DNA of 64,000 nt from Cellulomonas endophytica (GCF_004123805.1 NZ_RWJX01000013.1:1-64000); one strand, 5' to 3'; counted from the first letter of the stretch, positions 51,758 through 62,958 are shown. The notes: a model not told the origin generated them from the letters alone. Numbers and translations: made by a program.

Positions 51758-53908
51758 ATGACCGCACGCGCACCCGTCCGCACCCCCGCACACACCCCCG
51801 CACGCACCCCCCCACGCACCCGGGCCGGCGCCCTGGCGATCGCCGCGGCCACCGCCCTGGCGCTCACGCTCGTGCCCACGGCCGCCACGGCCGCCGGACC
51901 CGCCGCCGGACCCGCCGCCGGACCCGCCGTCCATGCCCCCGTCACCGCGCCGCTCGCCGTGACGCCCCCCGACGGCCCCCTCGCCAACCTCGACCACCTC
52001 GACGACCTCCTCGACACCGCGACGCCGCCGCCGACGCCCGGGCACACGACGTACCGGCTCGACGAGGAGCCCGCGCTGACGTTCCCGTGGACGTACGCCG
52101 ACGCGCGCCCCGGGGGCGCGTTCCAGCGCGTGGGCGGCGGGCCCCTCGACCCGGAGACGGGCTACTGGGGCCAGGGCGCCTACAACGCCGACGACGTCAC
52201 GCGCGCCGCCGTCGTGTACGTCCGGCACTGGGTGCAGACCGGCGAGAGGAGCAGCCGGACGAGCGCCTACGAGCTGCTGCGCTCGGCCGCCTACCTCCAG
52301 ACGGCGACGGGGCCGGACGCCGGCGACGTCGTCCTGTGGATGCAGCCCGACGGGACGCTGAACCCCAGCCCCGAGCCCGTCGAGCTGCCCGACCCCTCCG
52401 ACAGCGCCAACAGCTACTGGACCGCCCGGACGCTCTGGGCCCTCGGCGAGGGGTACGCCGCCTTCCGCGACGCCGACCCTGCCTTCGCCGCCTTCCTCGC
52501 CGACCGCCTGCGCCTCGGCGTGGCGGCGCTCGAGCGCGACTCCCTGTCCCGCTACGGGCAGTACGCCGTCGCCGACGGCGTGCGCGTGCCGGCGTGGCTC
52601 GTCGTCGACGGCGCGGACGCCTCCGCGGAGGCCGTCCTGGGCCTGGCCGCCTACGTGGACGCGCTGCCGTCCGTCGGGCCGGAGGACGCGGGGGCGCGCG
52701 ACGCGCTGGCGCAGCTGGCCGAGGGCGTCGCCGCCCTGGGCGCCGGGGACGCCCGCACCTGGCCCTACGGCGCGGTCCTGCCGTGGGCGCAGTCGCGCTC
52801 CCTGTGGCACGCGTGGGCCTCGCAGATGCCGGCCGCCCTGGCCGCGGCGTCGCAGGTCCTCGACCGGGACGACCTGCTCGCGCCGGCCGTCGACGACTCC
52901 GTCTCCTTCACGACGACCCTGCTGGCGGCCGGCGGCCCCGACAACGGGTGGCTGCCCGCCCCCGTCGAGACGGTGCAGATCGCCTACGGCGCGGACTCGC
53001 GCGTGCAGTCGCTGCTCGCGGTCGCCGACGCCACCGGCTCCGCGGGCCTGCGCGCCCTGGCGGGCATGACGGCCTCGTGGTTCTTCGGGACGAACCGGTC
53101 CGGCGCTCCCACCTACGACCCCGCCACGGGCGTGACCTTCGACGGAGTCGAGCCCGACGGCCGCGCCAACCCCAACTCCGGGGCGGAGAGCACGATCCAC
53201 GGGCTGCTCACCATGCTGGCCCTCGACGACGCGCCCGACGTGGCCGCCCTCGCCACGTCGCTGACGTCGGTGGCCGACCGGGACGGGCTCGTCGTCGTGG
53301 AGGCCGAGACCGCCACCGGCACGGGCACCGTCCTCACGCCGGCCGACGGCTGGACCGGCGAGTCGCGCTGGAGCGGCGGCGCGGGGCTCGTCGTCGCGCC
53401 GGGGCAGAGCGCCTCGGTCCGCGTCCCGGCCGGGCGCGGGCCGCGCACCGTGGAGCCCGTGCTCCTCGTCGGGGAGACCGTCGCCACCTCGACGTGGACG
53501 TCGGGTGCGCGGACGCTCGGCACCCTGGCGCCCGCCGTCGGGGAGCAGGGCATCACCGCGGCGCCCGGCGCGCTCCTGCCCGTGCCGCTGCCCCGGCTCC
53601 TCGGGGTCGGCGCGACGGACGTCACGGTCACCGGGGCCCTGACCGGCGCCGGCGGGACGACGACCGTGGACGCGCTGCTCGTGCGGCCGCGGGTGCAGCG
53701 GCTGGCGCTGTCCGGTGCGGACGGCGCGTCCGGCGAGCTCCTCGCCTCCACGGCGCCCGTGCCGAAGCCCGTCGCGGTCGGCACGGCCGGCAGGGCGTCG
53801 ACCGTCACGGTCCACGACGCCGACGGCCGGCTCGTCCGGGCCCGGGTCCTCGACGGGGCCGCGACCGTCGTCCTGCCGCCGGGGGGCTTCGCGGTCGTCC
53901 TGCGCTGA
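51758..53908 (+). CDS. Secreted predicted alpha/alpha-barrel glycosidase
   Basis: 716 aa; no family assigned. Signal peptide (residues 1-46, hydrophobic ALAIAAATALALTLVPTAATA). A GPAA repeat follows. Residues about 95-510 have Trp/Tyr-rich helix pairs in an (alpha/alpha)6 pattern: GYWGQGAYNADDVTRAAVVYVRHW, ANSYWTARTLWALGEGYAAF, SLWHAWASQMPAAL, and GRANPNSGAESTIHGLLTML with candidate catalytic acids. A C-terminal beta domain (520-716) could bind carbohydrate. The operon position suggests it releases the oligosaccharide imported by the ABC porter. AAGGAGG precedes the ATG by 11 bases. Confidence 0.68.
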   Translation: MTARAPVRTPAHTPARTPPRTRAGALAIAAATALALTLVPTAATAAGPAAGPAAGPAVHAPVTAPLAVTPPDGPLANLDHLDDLLDTATPPPTPGHTTYRLDEEPALTFPWTYADARPGGAFQRVGGGPLDPETGYWGQGAYNADDVTRAAVVYVRHWVQTGERSSRTSAYELLRSAAYLQTATGPDAGDVVLWMQPDGTLNPSPEPVELPDPSDSANSYWTARTLWALGEGYAAFRDADPAFAAFLADRLRLGVAALERDSLSRYGQYAVADGVRVPAWLVVDGADASAEAVLGLAAYVDALPSVGPEDAGARDALAQLAEGVAALGAGDARTWPYGAVLPWAQSRSLWHAWASQMPAALAAASQVLDRDDLLAPAVDDSVSFTTTLLAAGGPDNGWLPAPVETVQIAYGADSRVQSLLAVADATGSAGLRALAGMTASWFFGTNRSGAPTYDPATGVTFDGVEPDGRANPNSGAESTIHGLLTMLALDDAPDVAALATSLTSVADRDGLVVVEAETATGTGTVLTPADGWTGESRWSGGAGLVVAPGQSASVRVPAGRGPRTVEPVLLVGETVATSTWTSGARTLGTLAPAVGEQGITAAPGALLPVPLPRLLGVGATDVTVTGALTGAGGTTTVDALLVRPRVQRLALSGADGASGELLASTAPVPKPVAVGTAGRASTVTVHDADGRLVRARVLDGAATVVLPPGGFAVVLR

Positions 53909-53989
53909 CGAGGCAGGCGGACCGTCGCGCCGACGGCCCCCCGGGCCGCCCCCAGCCCGCGGCGGGGCGTCCCTCCCCCCGAGGCGCAC

Positions 53990-54022
53990 TGCCCGGTCCC
54001 CGCCCGTCGGGGGGACCGGGCA
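53990..54022. terminator. Perfect 12-bp-arm hairpin between the sugar operon and tag
   Basis: TGCCCGGTCCCC, 9-base loop, GGGGACCGGGCA. It lies 81 bp after the glycosidase stop and 11 bp before tag, so it may terminate the sugar operon. It shares CCCGGTCCCC arms with the hairpin at 29746. Confidence 0.55.
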
Positions 54023-54032
54023 GGATCGCGCC

Positions 54033-54704
54033 ATGACGACGACCCCGACCGCCGCGGCCCCGTCCGACCCCGGGCTGACGGCCGCCGCCGCACCCGCGCC
54101 GACCACCGGACCGGCCGGCGACGCCGACCCCGGACGCCCCGCCGCCGGCCGGCGCTGCTTCGGCGACGGCGACCCGCTCTACGAGCGCTACCACGACGAG
54201 GAGTGGGGCGTCCCGGTCCACGACGACACGGCCCTGCTCGAGCGGCTCGCCCTCGAGGGCTTCCAGTCCGGCCTCGCGTGGATCACCGTGCTCCGCAAGC
54301 GCCCGGCGTTCCGGGAGGCCTTCGCGGGGTTCGACCCGGTCACCGTGGCGGGGTACGACGAGCACGACGTCGAGCGCCTCATGGCCGACGCCGGCATCGT
54401 GCGCAACCGCGCGAAGATCTCGGCGACGATCGCGAACGCGCGCGCCCTCGTCGAGCTGCACGCCGCGGGCCGGACGCTCGACGAGGTGCTGTGGTCGCAC
54501 GCGCCCGCCGGACCCCGGCCCCGCGCCGCGACGTTCGCGGAGGTGCCCGGGAGCACCCCGGAGTCCGTGGCGCTGGCGAAGGCGCTCAAGCGGCTGGGCT
54601 TCCGGTTCGTCGGCCCGACGACCGCCTACGCGGCGATGCAGGCGTGCGGCGTCGTCGACGACCACCTCGCCGGCTGCCCCGTCGTGCTCGCGGGCAGGGG
54701 CTAG
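54033..54704 (+). CDS. tag: DNA-3-methyladenine glycosylase I
   Basis: 223 aa. After a 38-residue Ala/Pro-rich lead the Tag signature appears: RCFGDGDPLYERYHDEEWGVPVHDD, LLERLALEGFQSGLAWITVLRKRPAFREAF and IVRNRAKISATIANARA, then FRFVGPTTAYAAMQACGVVDDH with the zinc-site Cys/His. It removes 3-methyladenine from alkylated DNA. Tail-to-tail with the ABC permease gene, its TAG and the opposite TAG share the palindrome CTAG, so the two stops overlap. No ribosome site before the ATG. Confidence 0.93.
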   Translation: MTTTPTAAAPSDPGLTAAAAPAPTTGPAGDADPGRPAAGRRCFGDGDPLYERYHDEEWGVPVHDDTALLERLALEGFQSGLAWITVLRKRPAFREAFAGFDPVTVAGYDEHDVERLMADAGIVRNRAKISATIANARALVELHAAGRTLDEVLWSHAPAGPRPRAATFAEVPGSTPESVALAKALKRLGFRFVGPTTAYAAMQACGVVDDHLAGCPVVLAGRG

Positions 54705-56077
54705 AGACCCCCGCGCAGCGCCGCCACGGGTTCCACGCGGGCCGCCCGCAGCGCCGGGTAGAGGCCGGCGAGCAGCCCGACGAGCGTGCCCGCCACGGCC
54801 GCCGCGGCCACGAGCCGCATCTCGAGGATCGGCGTCCAGTCCTGCACCGCCGACACCCCGGTGACCACGGCCACGCCGAGCGCGGCCCCGATGACGCCGC
54901 CGAGCGCCCCCACCACCGCCGACTCCAGGACGAACTGCGCCGCCACGTCGCGCCGGCGGGCCCCGAGCGCACGCCGCAGCCCGATCTCGCCCGTGCGCTC
55001 CATGACGGACAGCAGGGTGACGTTCGCGATGCCGACGCCGCCGATGAGCAGCGCCACGGCGCCGAGGGCCAGGAACACGACGTTGACGTCCGCCTGCACG
55101 TCCTGCTGCACCCCGGCCGGGCGGGCAGGGGCCTGGACGTCGATGGTCTCCGGCGCCCCCGGGTCGAGGGCCGTCGGCAGCTGCTCGGCCAGCACGGGCC
55201 CCGCCCCGACCGCGAGGAGCATCTGCACCTCCCCCGGGGCGACGAGCCCGAGGTCCGCCCGGGCGGTCCCCTCCGGCACGAGCACCGAGCCCAGGAGGTC
55301 CGAGCGGCGCTGGGCGTCCCCGAGGATGCCGATGACCTGGTACGCCCGCTCGCCCAGGAACACCGCGGGCTGCCGGTCGACGCGGCTGATGCCGAGGCGC
55401 TCCGCCGCGGTCGCGCCGAGGACGACGACGCGGTCGCCGCGCCGGTCGTTGCCGGCGTCGAAGAACCGCCCCTGGGACAGCTCCCCGCGGACGGCCGCGA
55501 GGAGCCCCGGCGACGTGGCCACGACCGCCGGGCCGGTCTGCGGCGGTGCCGCCGGGTCGTTCACGGGCACGGCGGACACGGTCGCGCCCCGCAGGTCGAC
55601 GTCCGAGACCGTCGCGGCCGCCCGCACGCCGGCGATGCGCTCCGCACGCTCGGCGGCGTCCCAGGGCAGGGTGCCCACGGCCCGCTGGGTGCCCGACCAC
55701 GTCGTCCGCTGCTCCGGCCGGGCCACCGCCTGGGTCGCCGCCACCGCGTCGAACTGCTCGTTGATGCGGTTCGCCGCGGTCTGCGCCAGGCCGAGGGTGA
55801 CGACCACGGAGGCGATGCCGAGCACGGTCCCGAGCACGGTGAGCAGGAGGCGACCCGGGCGCGCGCCCGTCCCGGCCAGCGCCTCCCCGACGACGTCGCG
55901 CGGGCCGAAGCGGTCGCCGCGCGGCACCCGCGGCCGTCTCCCGGGGTGACCGCCGGTCACCGGGCCGGACGGTGCGTCCCCCGCCGTCCCGGTCGCACCG
56001 GTCGCGGCGCCGTCGGTCGCCGCCGTCGGGCCGCCCGCCGTCGTCCCCGTCGCCGGGTCGCCCGTCGCCGTGGTCAC
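54701..56077 (-). CDS. MacB-like ABC transporter permease (FtsX fold)
   Basis: 458 aa. One N-terminal helix (RLLLTVLGTVLGIASVVVTL), a large extracytoplasmic MacB_PCD domain (about 100-310), and three C-terminal helices with the FtsX block GGVGIANVTLLSVMERTGEIGLRRALGARR. A 40-residue Thr/Gly/Ala repeat lead precedes the first helix. Such permeases work with an ATPase and an adaptor as mechanotransmission pumps. GTG 56077 overlaps the ATPase stop (GTGA). Last gene of the operon. Confidence 0.88.
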   Translation of the reverse strand: MTTATGDPATGTTAGGPTAATDGAATGATGTAGDAPSGPVTGGHPGRRPRVPRGDRFGPRDVVGEALAGTGARPGRLLLTVLGTVLGIASVVVTLGLAQTAANRINEQFDAVAATQAVARPEQRTTWSGTQRAVGTLPWDAAERAERIAGVRAAATVSDVDLRGATVSAVPVNDPAAPPQTGPAVVATSPGLLAAVRGELSQGRFFDAGNDRRGDRVVVLGATAAERLGISRVDRQPAVFLGERAYQVIGILGDAQRRSDLLGSVLVPEGTARADLGLVAPGEVQMLLAVGAGPVLAEQLPTALDPGAPETIDVQAPARPAGVQQDVQADVNVVFLALGAVALLIGGVGIANVTLLSVMERTGEIGLRRALGARRRDVAAQFVLESAVVGALGGVIGAALGVAVVTGVSAVQDWTPILEMRLVAAAAVAGTLVGLLAGLYPALRAARVEPVAALRGGL

Positions 56078-56883
56078 GCGATCTCCTCGAGGTGGCCGTC
56101 GGCGATGCGCACGCGGCGCCCCGCACGCGCCGCGACGTCGGCGTCGTGGGTGATGACGAGCAGCGTCAGCCCGTCGCGGTGCAGCTCGTCGAAGAGGTCG
56201 AGGACGTGCCCCGTGCTGGCGGAGTCGAGGTTGCCCGTGGGCTCGTCGGCGAGCAGCACGCCCGGCACCGTGACGACGGCCCGGGCCACCGCCACGCGCT
56301 GCCGCTCGCCGCCGGACAGCAGGGGCGGCAGGAACCCGGTCCGGTGCCCCAGCCCGACGCGCTCGAGGGCCTCCGTCGCCCGCCGGCGCCGCTCCCGGCG
56401 CGGGACGCCCGAGTACAGGGTCGCCAGCAGCACGTTCTCCAGCACCGTCCGGTGGGGCAGGAGGTGGAAGGCCTGGAACACGAACCCGATGCGCCCGGCC
56501 CGCAGCGCGGTCCGCACCGCCTCGGGGGCGCGCGCCGTCGGCGTCCCGTCGAGCAGGTACTCCCCCGCGGAGGGCCGGTCGAGCAGGCCGAGGAGGTTCA
56601 GGAGCGTGGACTTGCCCGAGCCCGAGGGGCCGACGATCGACAGGTAGTCCCCCGCGGCGACGCTGAGGTCGGCCGCGTGGAGGGCGTGCACCGGTTCGGC
56701 GCCCGGGAACCAGCGGGCGACGCCCCGCAGCTCGAGGACCGGAGACGTGTCCGGACCGGGTGCCGCCGGGGTGCCCGCACCGGGCGCGGGGTCCGCCACG
56801 GCGCCCCGCCGCGCCCCCCGCCGGGGTCGCCACCGCCCGGAGGGCGTGCCCGCGTCGTCGGACAGCAGGTCGGCGACGCTCAT
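56074..56883 (-). CDS. MacB/LolD-like ABC transporter ATP-binding protein
   Basis: 269 aa. Walker A GPSGSGKST, Q-loop FVFQAFHLLPHRTV, signature LLSGGERQRVAVARAV, Walker B LLADEPTGNLD and the H-loop VITHD are all intact. A 45-residue Pro/Arg-rich tail precedes the fold, which is unusual. It powers the FtsX-like permease. ATG 56883 overlaps the adaptor stop (ATGA). Confidence 0.92.
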   Translation of the reverse strand: MSVADLLSDDAGTPSGRWRPRRGARRGAVADPAPGAGTPAAPGPDTSPVLELRGVARWFPGAEPVHALHAADLSVAAGDYLSIVGPSGSGKSTLLNLLGLLDRPSAGEYLLDGTPTARAPEAVRTALRAGRIGFVFQAFHLLPHRTVLENVLLATLYSGVPRRERRRRATEALERVGLGHRTGFLPPLLSGGERQRVAVARAVVTVPGVLLADEPTGNLDSASTGHVLDLFDELHRDGLTLLVITHDADVAARAGRRVRIADGHLEEIA

Positions 56884-58580
56884 CCCGCGTCCGCGGTCGT
56901 GCCCTCGTCGTCGGCGTCCCGGTCCTCGCCGGGTCCCGCCCGGTCGTCGCCCGCCTGCACCCCGACGACCACGAGGTCGCCGGCGGCCAGCGGCTCCGCC
57001 GAGGAGGCGAGCTCCACGTAGCCGTCCGCCGCGAGGCCGGTCTCGACCTCGACGAGCCGGCCGGTCCCGTCCTCCCCCGCGAGCTCCACCCGGCTCTCGC
57101 CGCCGGGCCCGGCGGTGAGCGCGGCCAGCGGCACGGCCAGCACCTCCCCCTCGGTCGAGCTCACCGGGATCGTCACGCGCACGTTCTGGCCCTGGAGCGC
57201 GGACGCCTGCTCCGGCGTGAGCTCGCCGAAGGTGAGGACGACCGTCCGCTCACCCGTGTCGACCGCGCCGGTGCCGGGGTCCCCCTCACCCTCGGCCCCG
57301 TCGCCGCCCTCGGCGGGCTCCGGTGCGGCGGCGGCGGTGATCTCCGCGACGGTCACCGGCACGTCCGTGCCGTCGACGGCGACCGTGCCCGTGGTGCCGG
57401 CGGGCATGAGGTCCGCCTCCTCGACCGAGGCCTGCGCGCGCAGCTGGATCGTCGCGCCCGAGAGCGTGAGCACGTCCCCGGTGGCGGTCTGGCCGCGCTG
57501 GACCGCCACGGCGTCGACGCGCCGCGGCAGGGTCGGCACGAAGACGACCTCGGCGGCGGGGAGCGGGGTCAGCGACCGGGCCTGCGCCGTGCGCAGCTCG
57601 TCACGGGCACGCGTCACGGCCGTCGCGGCCGCGGTGACGGCCGCGGACTCCGGGCGCGTGTCGGGCGCGACGTCCACCGCCGCGCGGGCGGCGACGGCCG
57701 TGTCGAGGGCCGCCGCCAGCACCGCGAGCGCGGGCGCCGTGCAGTCCACCGTCGGGTCCCGCTCCTCGACGGCGAGGGCGCACTGCTGGCGGGCGAAGTC
57801 GACGCCGGTGCGGGCGACGACGACGTCCCCGTCCAGCCGCACGCGCTCGGCGGCGGTCACCGTGCCGCGCTGCGCCGTGGCGAGCGCCGCACGGGCGTCC
57901 GTCTCGGCCTCCTGCGCCGCCCGCAGCCCCTCCTGGGCGGCCTCCACGCCCGACGCCACCTCGGCGTCGACCGGGGGCGGCTCGTAGCCGACGCGCGCGT
58001 AGAGGGCGCGCACGCCCTCGGCCAGGGCCGCGTCGTACGTGTCCTCGGCGGGGTCGCCGGCGCCGATGCCCAGCGCGCCGAGCGACGCGCGCAGCTGCAG
58101 GACGTCGGGGCCGGAGACCCCCGCCCGCAGCGTGCGGTACGTCGGCAGGTCGCCGGGGAGCAGCACGACCGGCCGCCCCACCACCTCGAGGACCACGGAG
58201 GCGGCGTCGAGCGACGCCCCCACCGCGGGCACCTGACCCGTGACCACGGCGGGCCCGCCCAGGTCGCCCTGCTCGAGCCGCACGCCGACGGGGTCGTCGT
58301 AGCCGACGTCGCCGCGCAGCACGACCGTGCTGGCGATCGTGCGGCTCTCCACGGGCACGGTGATCGCCCCCGCGGTGGGCGCCGCCGCCCGCGCGGCCGC
58401 CTGCCCCGGTGACACGACGAACCGGCTGAGCAGCAGCCCGGCGCCCAGGCTGAGGACCGCGACGAGCGCGAGCACCACGACGGCGCGCCGGCCCCGGAGG
58501 CCGCCGGTGGCCGAGGACGACGGCACGGGCGCCGACGGGGACGGGGACGGGGACGGGGACGGGGAGGACGACGTGCTCAC
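56880..58580 (-). CDS. HlyD/MacA-like periplasmic adaptor
   Basis: 566 aa. A Ser/Pro repeat N-terminus precedes one membrane helix (VVVLALVAVLSLGAGLLLS). Then a barrel-sandwich half (VPVESRTIASTVVLRGDVGYDDP), a peptidoglycan-binding-like segment (GVSGPDVLQLRASLGALGIG, DTYDAALAEGVRALYARVGY), a coiled-coil hairpin (about 235-350) and closing MacA strands (VFVPTLPRRVDAVAVQRGQ, EVLAVPLAALTAGPGGE). It links the pump to the cell wall or outer substrate. GTG 58580 overlaps the lipoprotein stop (GTGA). Known relatives export peptides or antibiotics. Confidence 0.85.
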   Translation of the reverse strand: MSTSSSPSPSPSPSPSAPVPSSSATGGLRGRRAVVVLALVAVLSLGAGLLLSRFVVSPGQAAARAAAPTAGAITVPVESRTIASTVVLRGDVGYDDPVGVRLEQGDLGGPAVVTGQVPAVGASLDAASVVLEVVGRPVVLLPGDLPTYRTLRAGVSGPDVLQLRASLGALGIGAGDPAEDTYDAALAEGVRALYARVGYEPPPVDAEVASGVEAAQEGLRAAQEAETDARAALATAQRGTVTAAERVRLDGDVVVARTGVDFARQQCALAVEERDPTVDCTAPALAVLAAALDTAVAARAAVDVAPDTRPESAAVTAAATAVTRARDELRTAQARSLTPLPAAEVVFVPTLPRRVDAVAVQRGQTATGDVLTLSGATIQLRAQASVEEADLMPAGTTGTVAVDGTDVPVTVAEITAAAAPEPAEGGDGAEGEGDPGTGAVDTGERTVVLTFGELTPEQASALQGQNVRVTIPVSSTEGEVLAVPLAALTAGPGGESRVELAGEDGTGRLVEVETGLAADGYVELASSAEPLAAGDLVVVGVQAGDDRAGPGEDRDADDEGTTADAG

Positions 58581-59548
58581 GACCCGTTCTTCTCCTGCAT
58601 CGCGGCGACCCACGCGTCGACCTCGGCCTTGTTCTCGGCGTAGAAGGTCTCCTCCAGGTCGCTCGTCACCTGCCCGAGCACGCCGTCGAGGTCGGCACCC
58701 TCCCGGCAGCCGGCGTCCGCGACCGCCACGGCGATCTCCCGCTCCCGCAGGTCCGCCTCCACCGCCTCGTCGACCTCGCCGGTCGTCGAGGCCTCCCACA
58801 TCGCGTTGAGGTCGTCGCTGATGCTCTGCTGCGCGTCCTCGGGGGCGGTGAAGTCGTGCCCCTCGTCGCCCATGCACGTGGCCCACTCCTGCTGCGCGGT
58901 GCGGTAGCGCGGGTCCTGCTGCGCGTCCTCGTAGATCTCGCCCAGGCGCGTCTGCAGGTCCTGCGTGTCCGTGCCCTCCACCTCGACCTCGAAGACCTCG
59001 TGCTGGGCGGCGCCGCTGCAGCCGGCGGTCGTCCAGTCGTACTCGACGGGCTCGTCCTCGGACGTCGTCCCCGTCTGGACGCCGTAGAGCGCCTCGTAGT
59101 ACGCCTGCTGCTCGCCCTCGCCCATGGCCATGACGCGCTCGTCGTTCGGGTTCACGGGCATCTCCTCCTCCACGGAGGGGTCGTAGCCCTGGGCCTCGGC
59201 GAGCTCGTCGCTCGTGGTCATGCCGTAGCCGAACCTCTCGGCGAACTCGACGCTCCCCCACTCCGGGACGTCGCCGTCCTCGGGCACGACGAAGGACTGC
59301 CCGCTCGTGTCCACGGGCGTGTACTCGAAGCCCTGCTCGGCCATGCAGGCGGCGACGAGGTCCTCCACCTGCGCCTGCTGGTCGACCATCTGCTGCTCGT
59401 CCGGCTCGCCGTACGCCTCCTGCATCATGCGGCTGATCGGGCCCATCTCGGCCTCCTCCTCCGCCGCCGGCCCGTCCCCCGACGAGCACCCCGCGACGGC
59501 GAGCGCGACCAGCGCCCCCGTCACCACCGACCACGTCCCTGCACGCAT
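58577..59548 (-). CDS. Acidic lipoprotein leading the MacAB-like operon
   Basis: 322 aa; family not recognised. ATG 59548 starts a signal peptide with lipobox LAVAGCSS, so it is a lipoprotein. The mature part is strongly acidic (many Glu/Asp/Gln, few basic residues), with four Cys (ACMAEQGF, TAGCSGAA, ATCMGDEG, DAGCREGA) that could make two disulfides, and repeated CMxxxGxxF-like elements, as in metal- or pump-associated actinobacterial lipoproteins. First gene of a four-gene operon with 4-bp overlaps; a substrate-capturing role is inferred. The frame up to 59626 is not needed. Confidence 0.78.
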   Translation of the reverse strand: MRAGTWSVVTGALVALAVAGCSSGDGPAAEEEAEMGPISRMMQEAYGEPDEQQMVDQQAQVEDLVAACMAEQGFEYTPVDTSGQSFVVPEDGDVPEWGSVEFAERFGYGMTTSDELAEAQGYDPSVEEEMPVNPNDERVMAMGEGEQQAYYEALYGVQTGTTSEDEPVEYDWTTAGCSGAAQHEVFEVEVEGTDTQDLQTRLGEIYEDAQQDPRYRTAQQEWATCMGDEGHDFTAPEDAQQSISDDLNAMWEASTTGEVDEAVEADLREREIAVAVADAGCREGADLDGVLGQVTSDLEETFYAENKAEVDAWVAAMQEKNGS

Positions 59549-59723
59549 CCTCGCGCCCCCCGTCCGACGACCCGTGCTGGGCCGGCGCGCCGACCGTAGC
59601 CGGGCCGGCGAGGGCGCCGTATCCACTCCCAGGAGGATCTTCTGTCCGCTTCCGGCCAGACCCGGGTCGCACGGCCCGGGCCCCGTCGTGCCCGTGACGC
59701 TTCGCCGGGGTCTCGCGATCCCT

Positions 59724-59756
59724 GTTCTTCCACGTTCGTGCGTGTTCTTCTACAGT
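59724..59756 (+). promoter_or_regulatory. Leaderless promoter with three phased GTTC repeats
   Basis: TACAGT (59751-59756) ends 7 bases before the NUDIX ATG, so the mRNA is probably leaderless. Upstream, GTTC occurs at 59724, 59734 and 59744, exactly 10 bp apart, on one face of the DNA. No consensus TTGACA is present, so an activator or alternative sigma factor may be needed. Confidence 0.5.
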
Positions 59757-59763
59757 CATACCC

Positions 59764-60556
59764 ATGACGATGATGGTTCCGCGCCCGCCCGCTCCGCCCG
59801 CCCCGACCACGGGGCGTACCCCCGGAGCCCTCGTGCCACCCGTCGTCCGGTCCGGGCCGGGTCTGGACGTCCCGGACGCGCGGGGGCGCACGGGCCTGGA
59901 CCGGGTCGGCCGCGACCTCACCGGGAACCCCGACGTCGTCGTGCGCGACGTCGAGCTGCTGGCATCGGGCTGGCACGTGCTCCGGCGCACGACGCTCGAC
60001 CAGCGCGACCGCCACGGCCGCTGGAGCACGGTGCAGCGGGAGACCTACGACCGCGGCGACGGCGCCACGATCCTGCTGTACGACCCGACGCGCCGGACCG
60101 TGCTGCTCACCCGCCAGTTCCGCTTCCCCGTCTACGTCAGCGGGCACCCCGACGGCCTGCTCCTCGAGACGGCCGCCGGACTGCTCGACGAGGACGACCC
60201 GCTCACGGCGGTCCGCCGCGAGACGGCGGAGGAGCTCGGCGTGGTGCTCGACCGGGTCGAGCACCTGTTCGACCTGTGGACCAGCCCCGGGTCGGTCACG
60301 GAGCGGGTGCACTTCTACGCCGCGGAGTACCGGCCGCAGGACCGCACGGGGGCCGGCGGCGGCGTCGCGGAGGAGGGCGAGGAGGTCGAGGTCGTCGAGA
60401 TGTCCTTCGACGAGGCGCTGGCGGGGATCGCGACCGGAGCGGTCGCGGACGCCAAGACCGTGGTCCTCCTGCAGTGGGCCGCGCTGTCGGGCCCCTTCCG
60501 CCGGTTAGGCGGGTCCGCACGCCGGCCGCCCCGGGGGCGGCCGGCGTGCGGTCCGG

Positions 60557-60585
<29 letters not shown>
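59764..60585 (+). CDS. NUDIX hydrolase (NudK/GDP-mannose pyrophosphatase-like)
   Basis: 273 aa. The Nudix box is close to the GX5EX7REUXEEXGU pattern: [22 protein letters not shown], with [11 protein letters not shown] before it. Residues 75-125 ([29 protein letters not shown]) match the NudK/ADP-sugar subgroup, which cleaves sugar nucleotides such as GDP-mannose. A 45-residue Pro-rich lead is not part of the fold. The last 30 residues run through the terminator hairpin (60515-60551) and overlap the 3' end of icd by 29 bp. That Arg/Pro tail is unlike the family, and a one-base shift would stop at TAG 60506. Confidence 0.85.
60515..60551. terminator. Bidirectional terminator hairpin between NUDIX gene and icd
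   Basis: CCGCACGCCGGCCGCCCC and its exact complement (18-bp arms) are separated by one base, so the tip must open to form a loop. It lies 6 bp past the icd stop and inside the apparent end of the NUDIX frame. No U-tract on either strand. Confidence 0.75.
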
Positions 60586-62779
<2,194 letters not shown>

Positions 62780-62958
62780 CGCTGTCCCTCCGCCGTCGAC
62801 GTGTCTCGTGGTCACGGTACCGGCTCGGCCCCCACGGCCTCGCCCGCGGGGCGCGCGCACGCGGTCCACGGGCGGGCGCCCGGCCGCGGCGCGGACCTCC
62901 CCCGCGCGAGGGGCGGTCCCACCAGGTAGGACGAGGTGTCCGACCCGTGGACGCACTC

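Noticed and set aside
58534-58565. Regulatory hexanucleotide repeat
   Set aside because: The GACGGG repeat is in frame and simply encodes the Ser-Pro tail of the adaptor protein.
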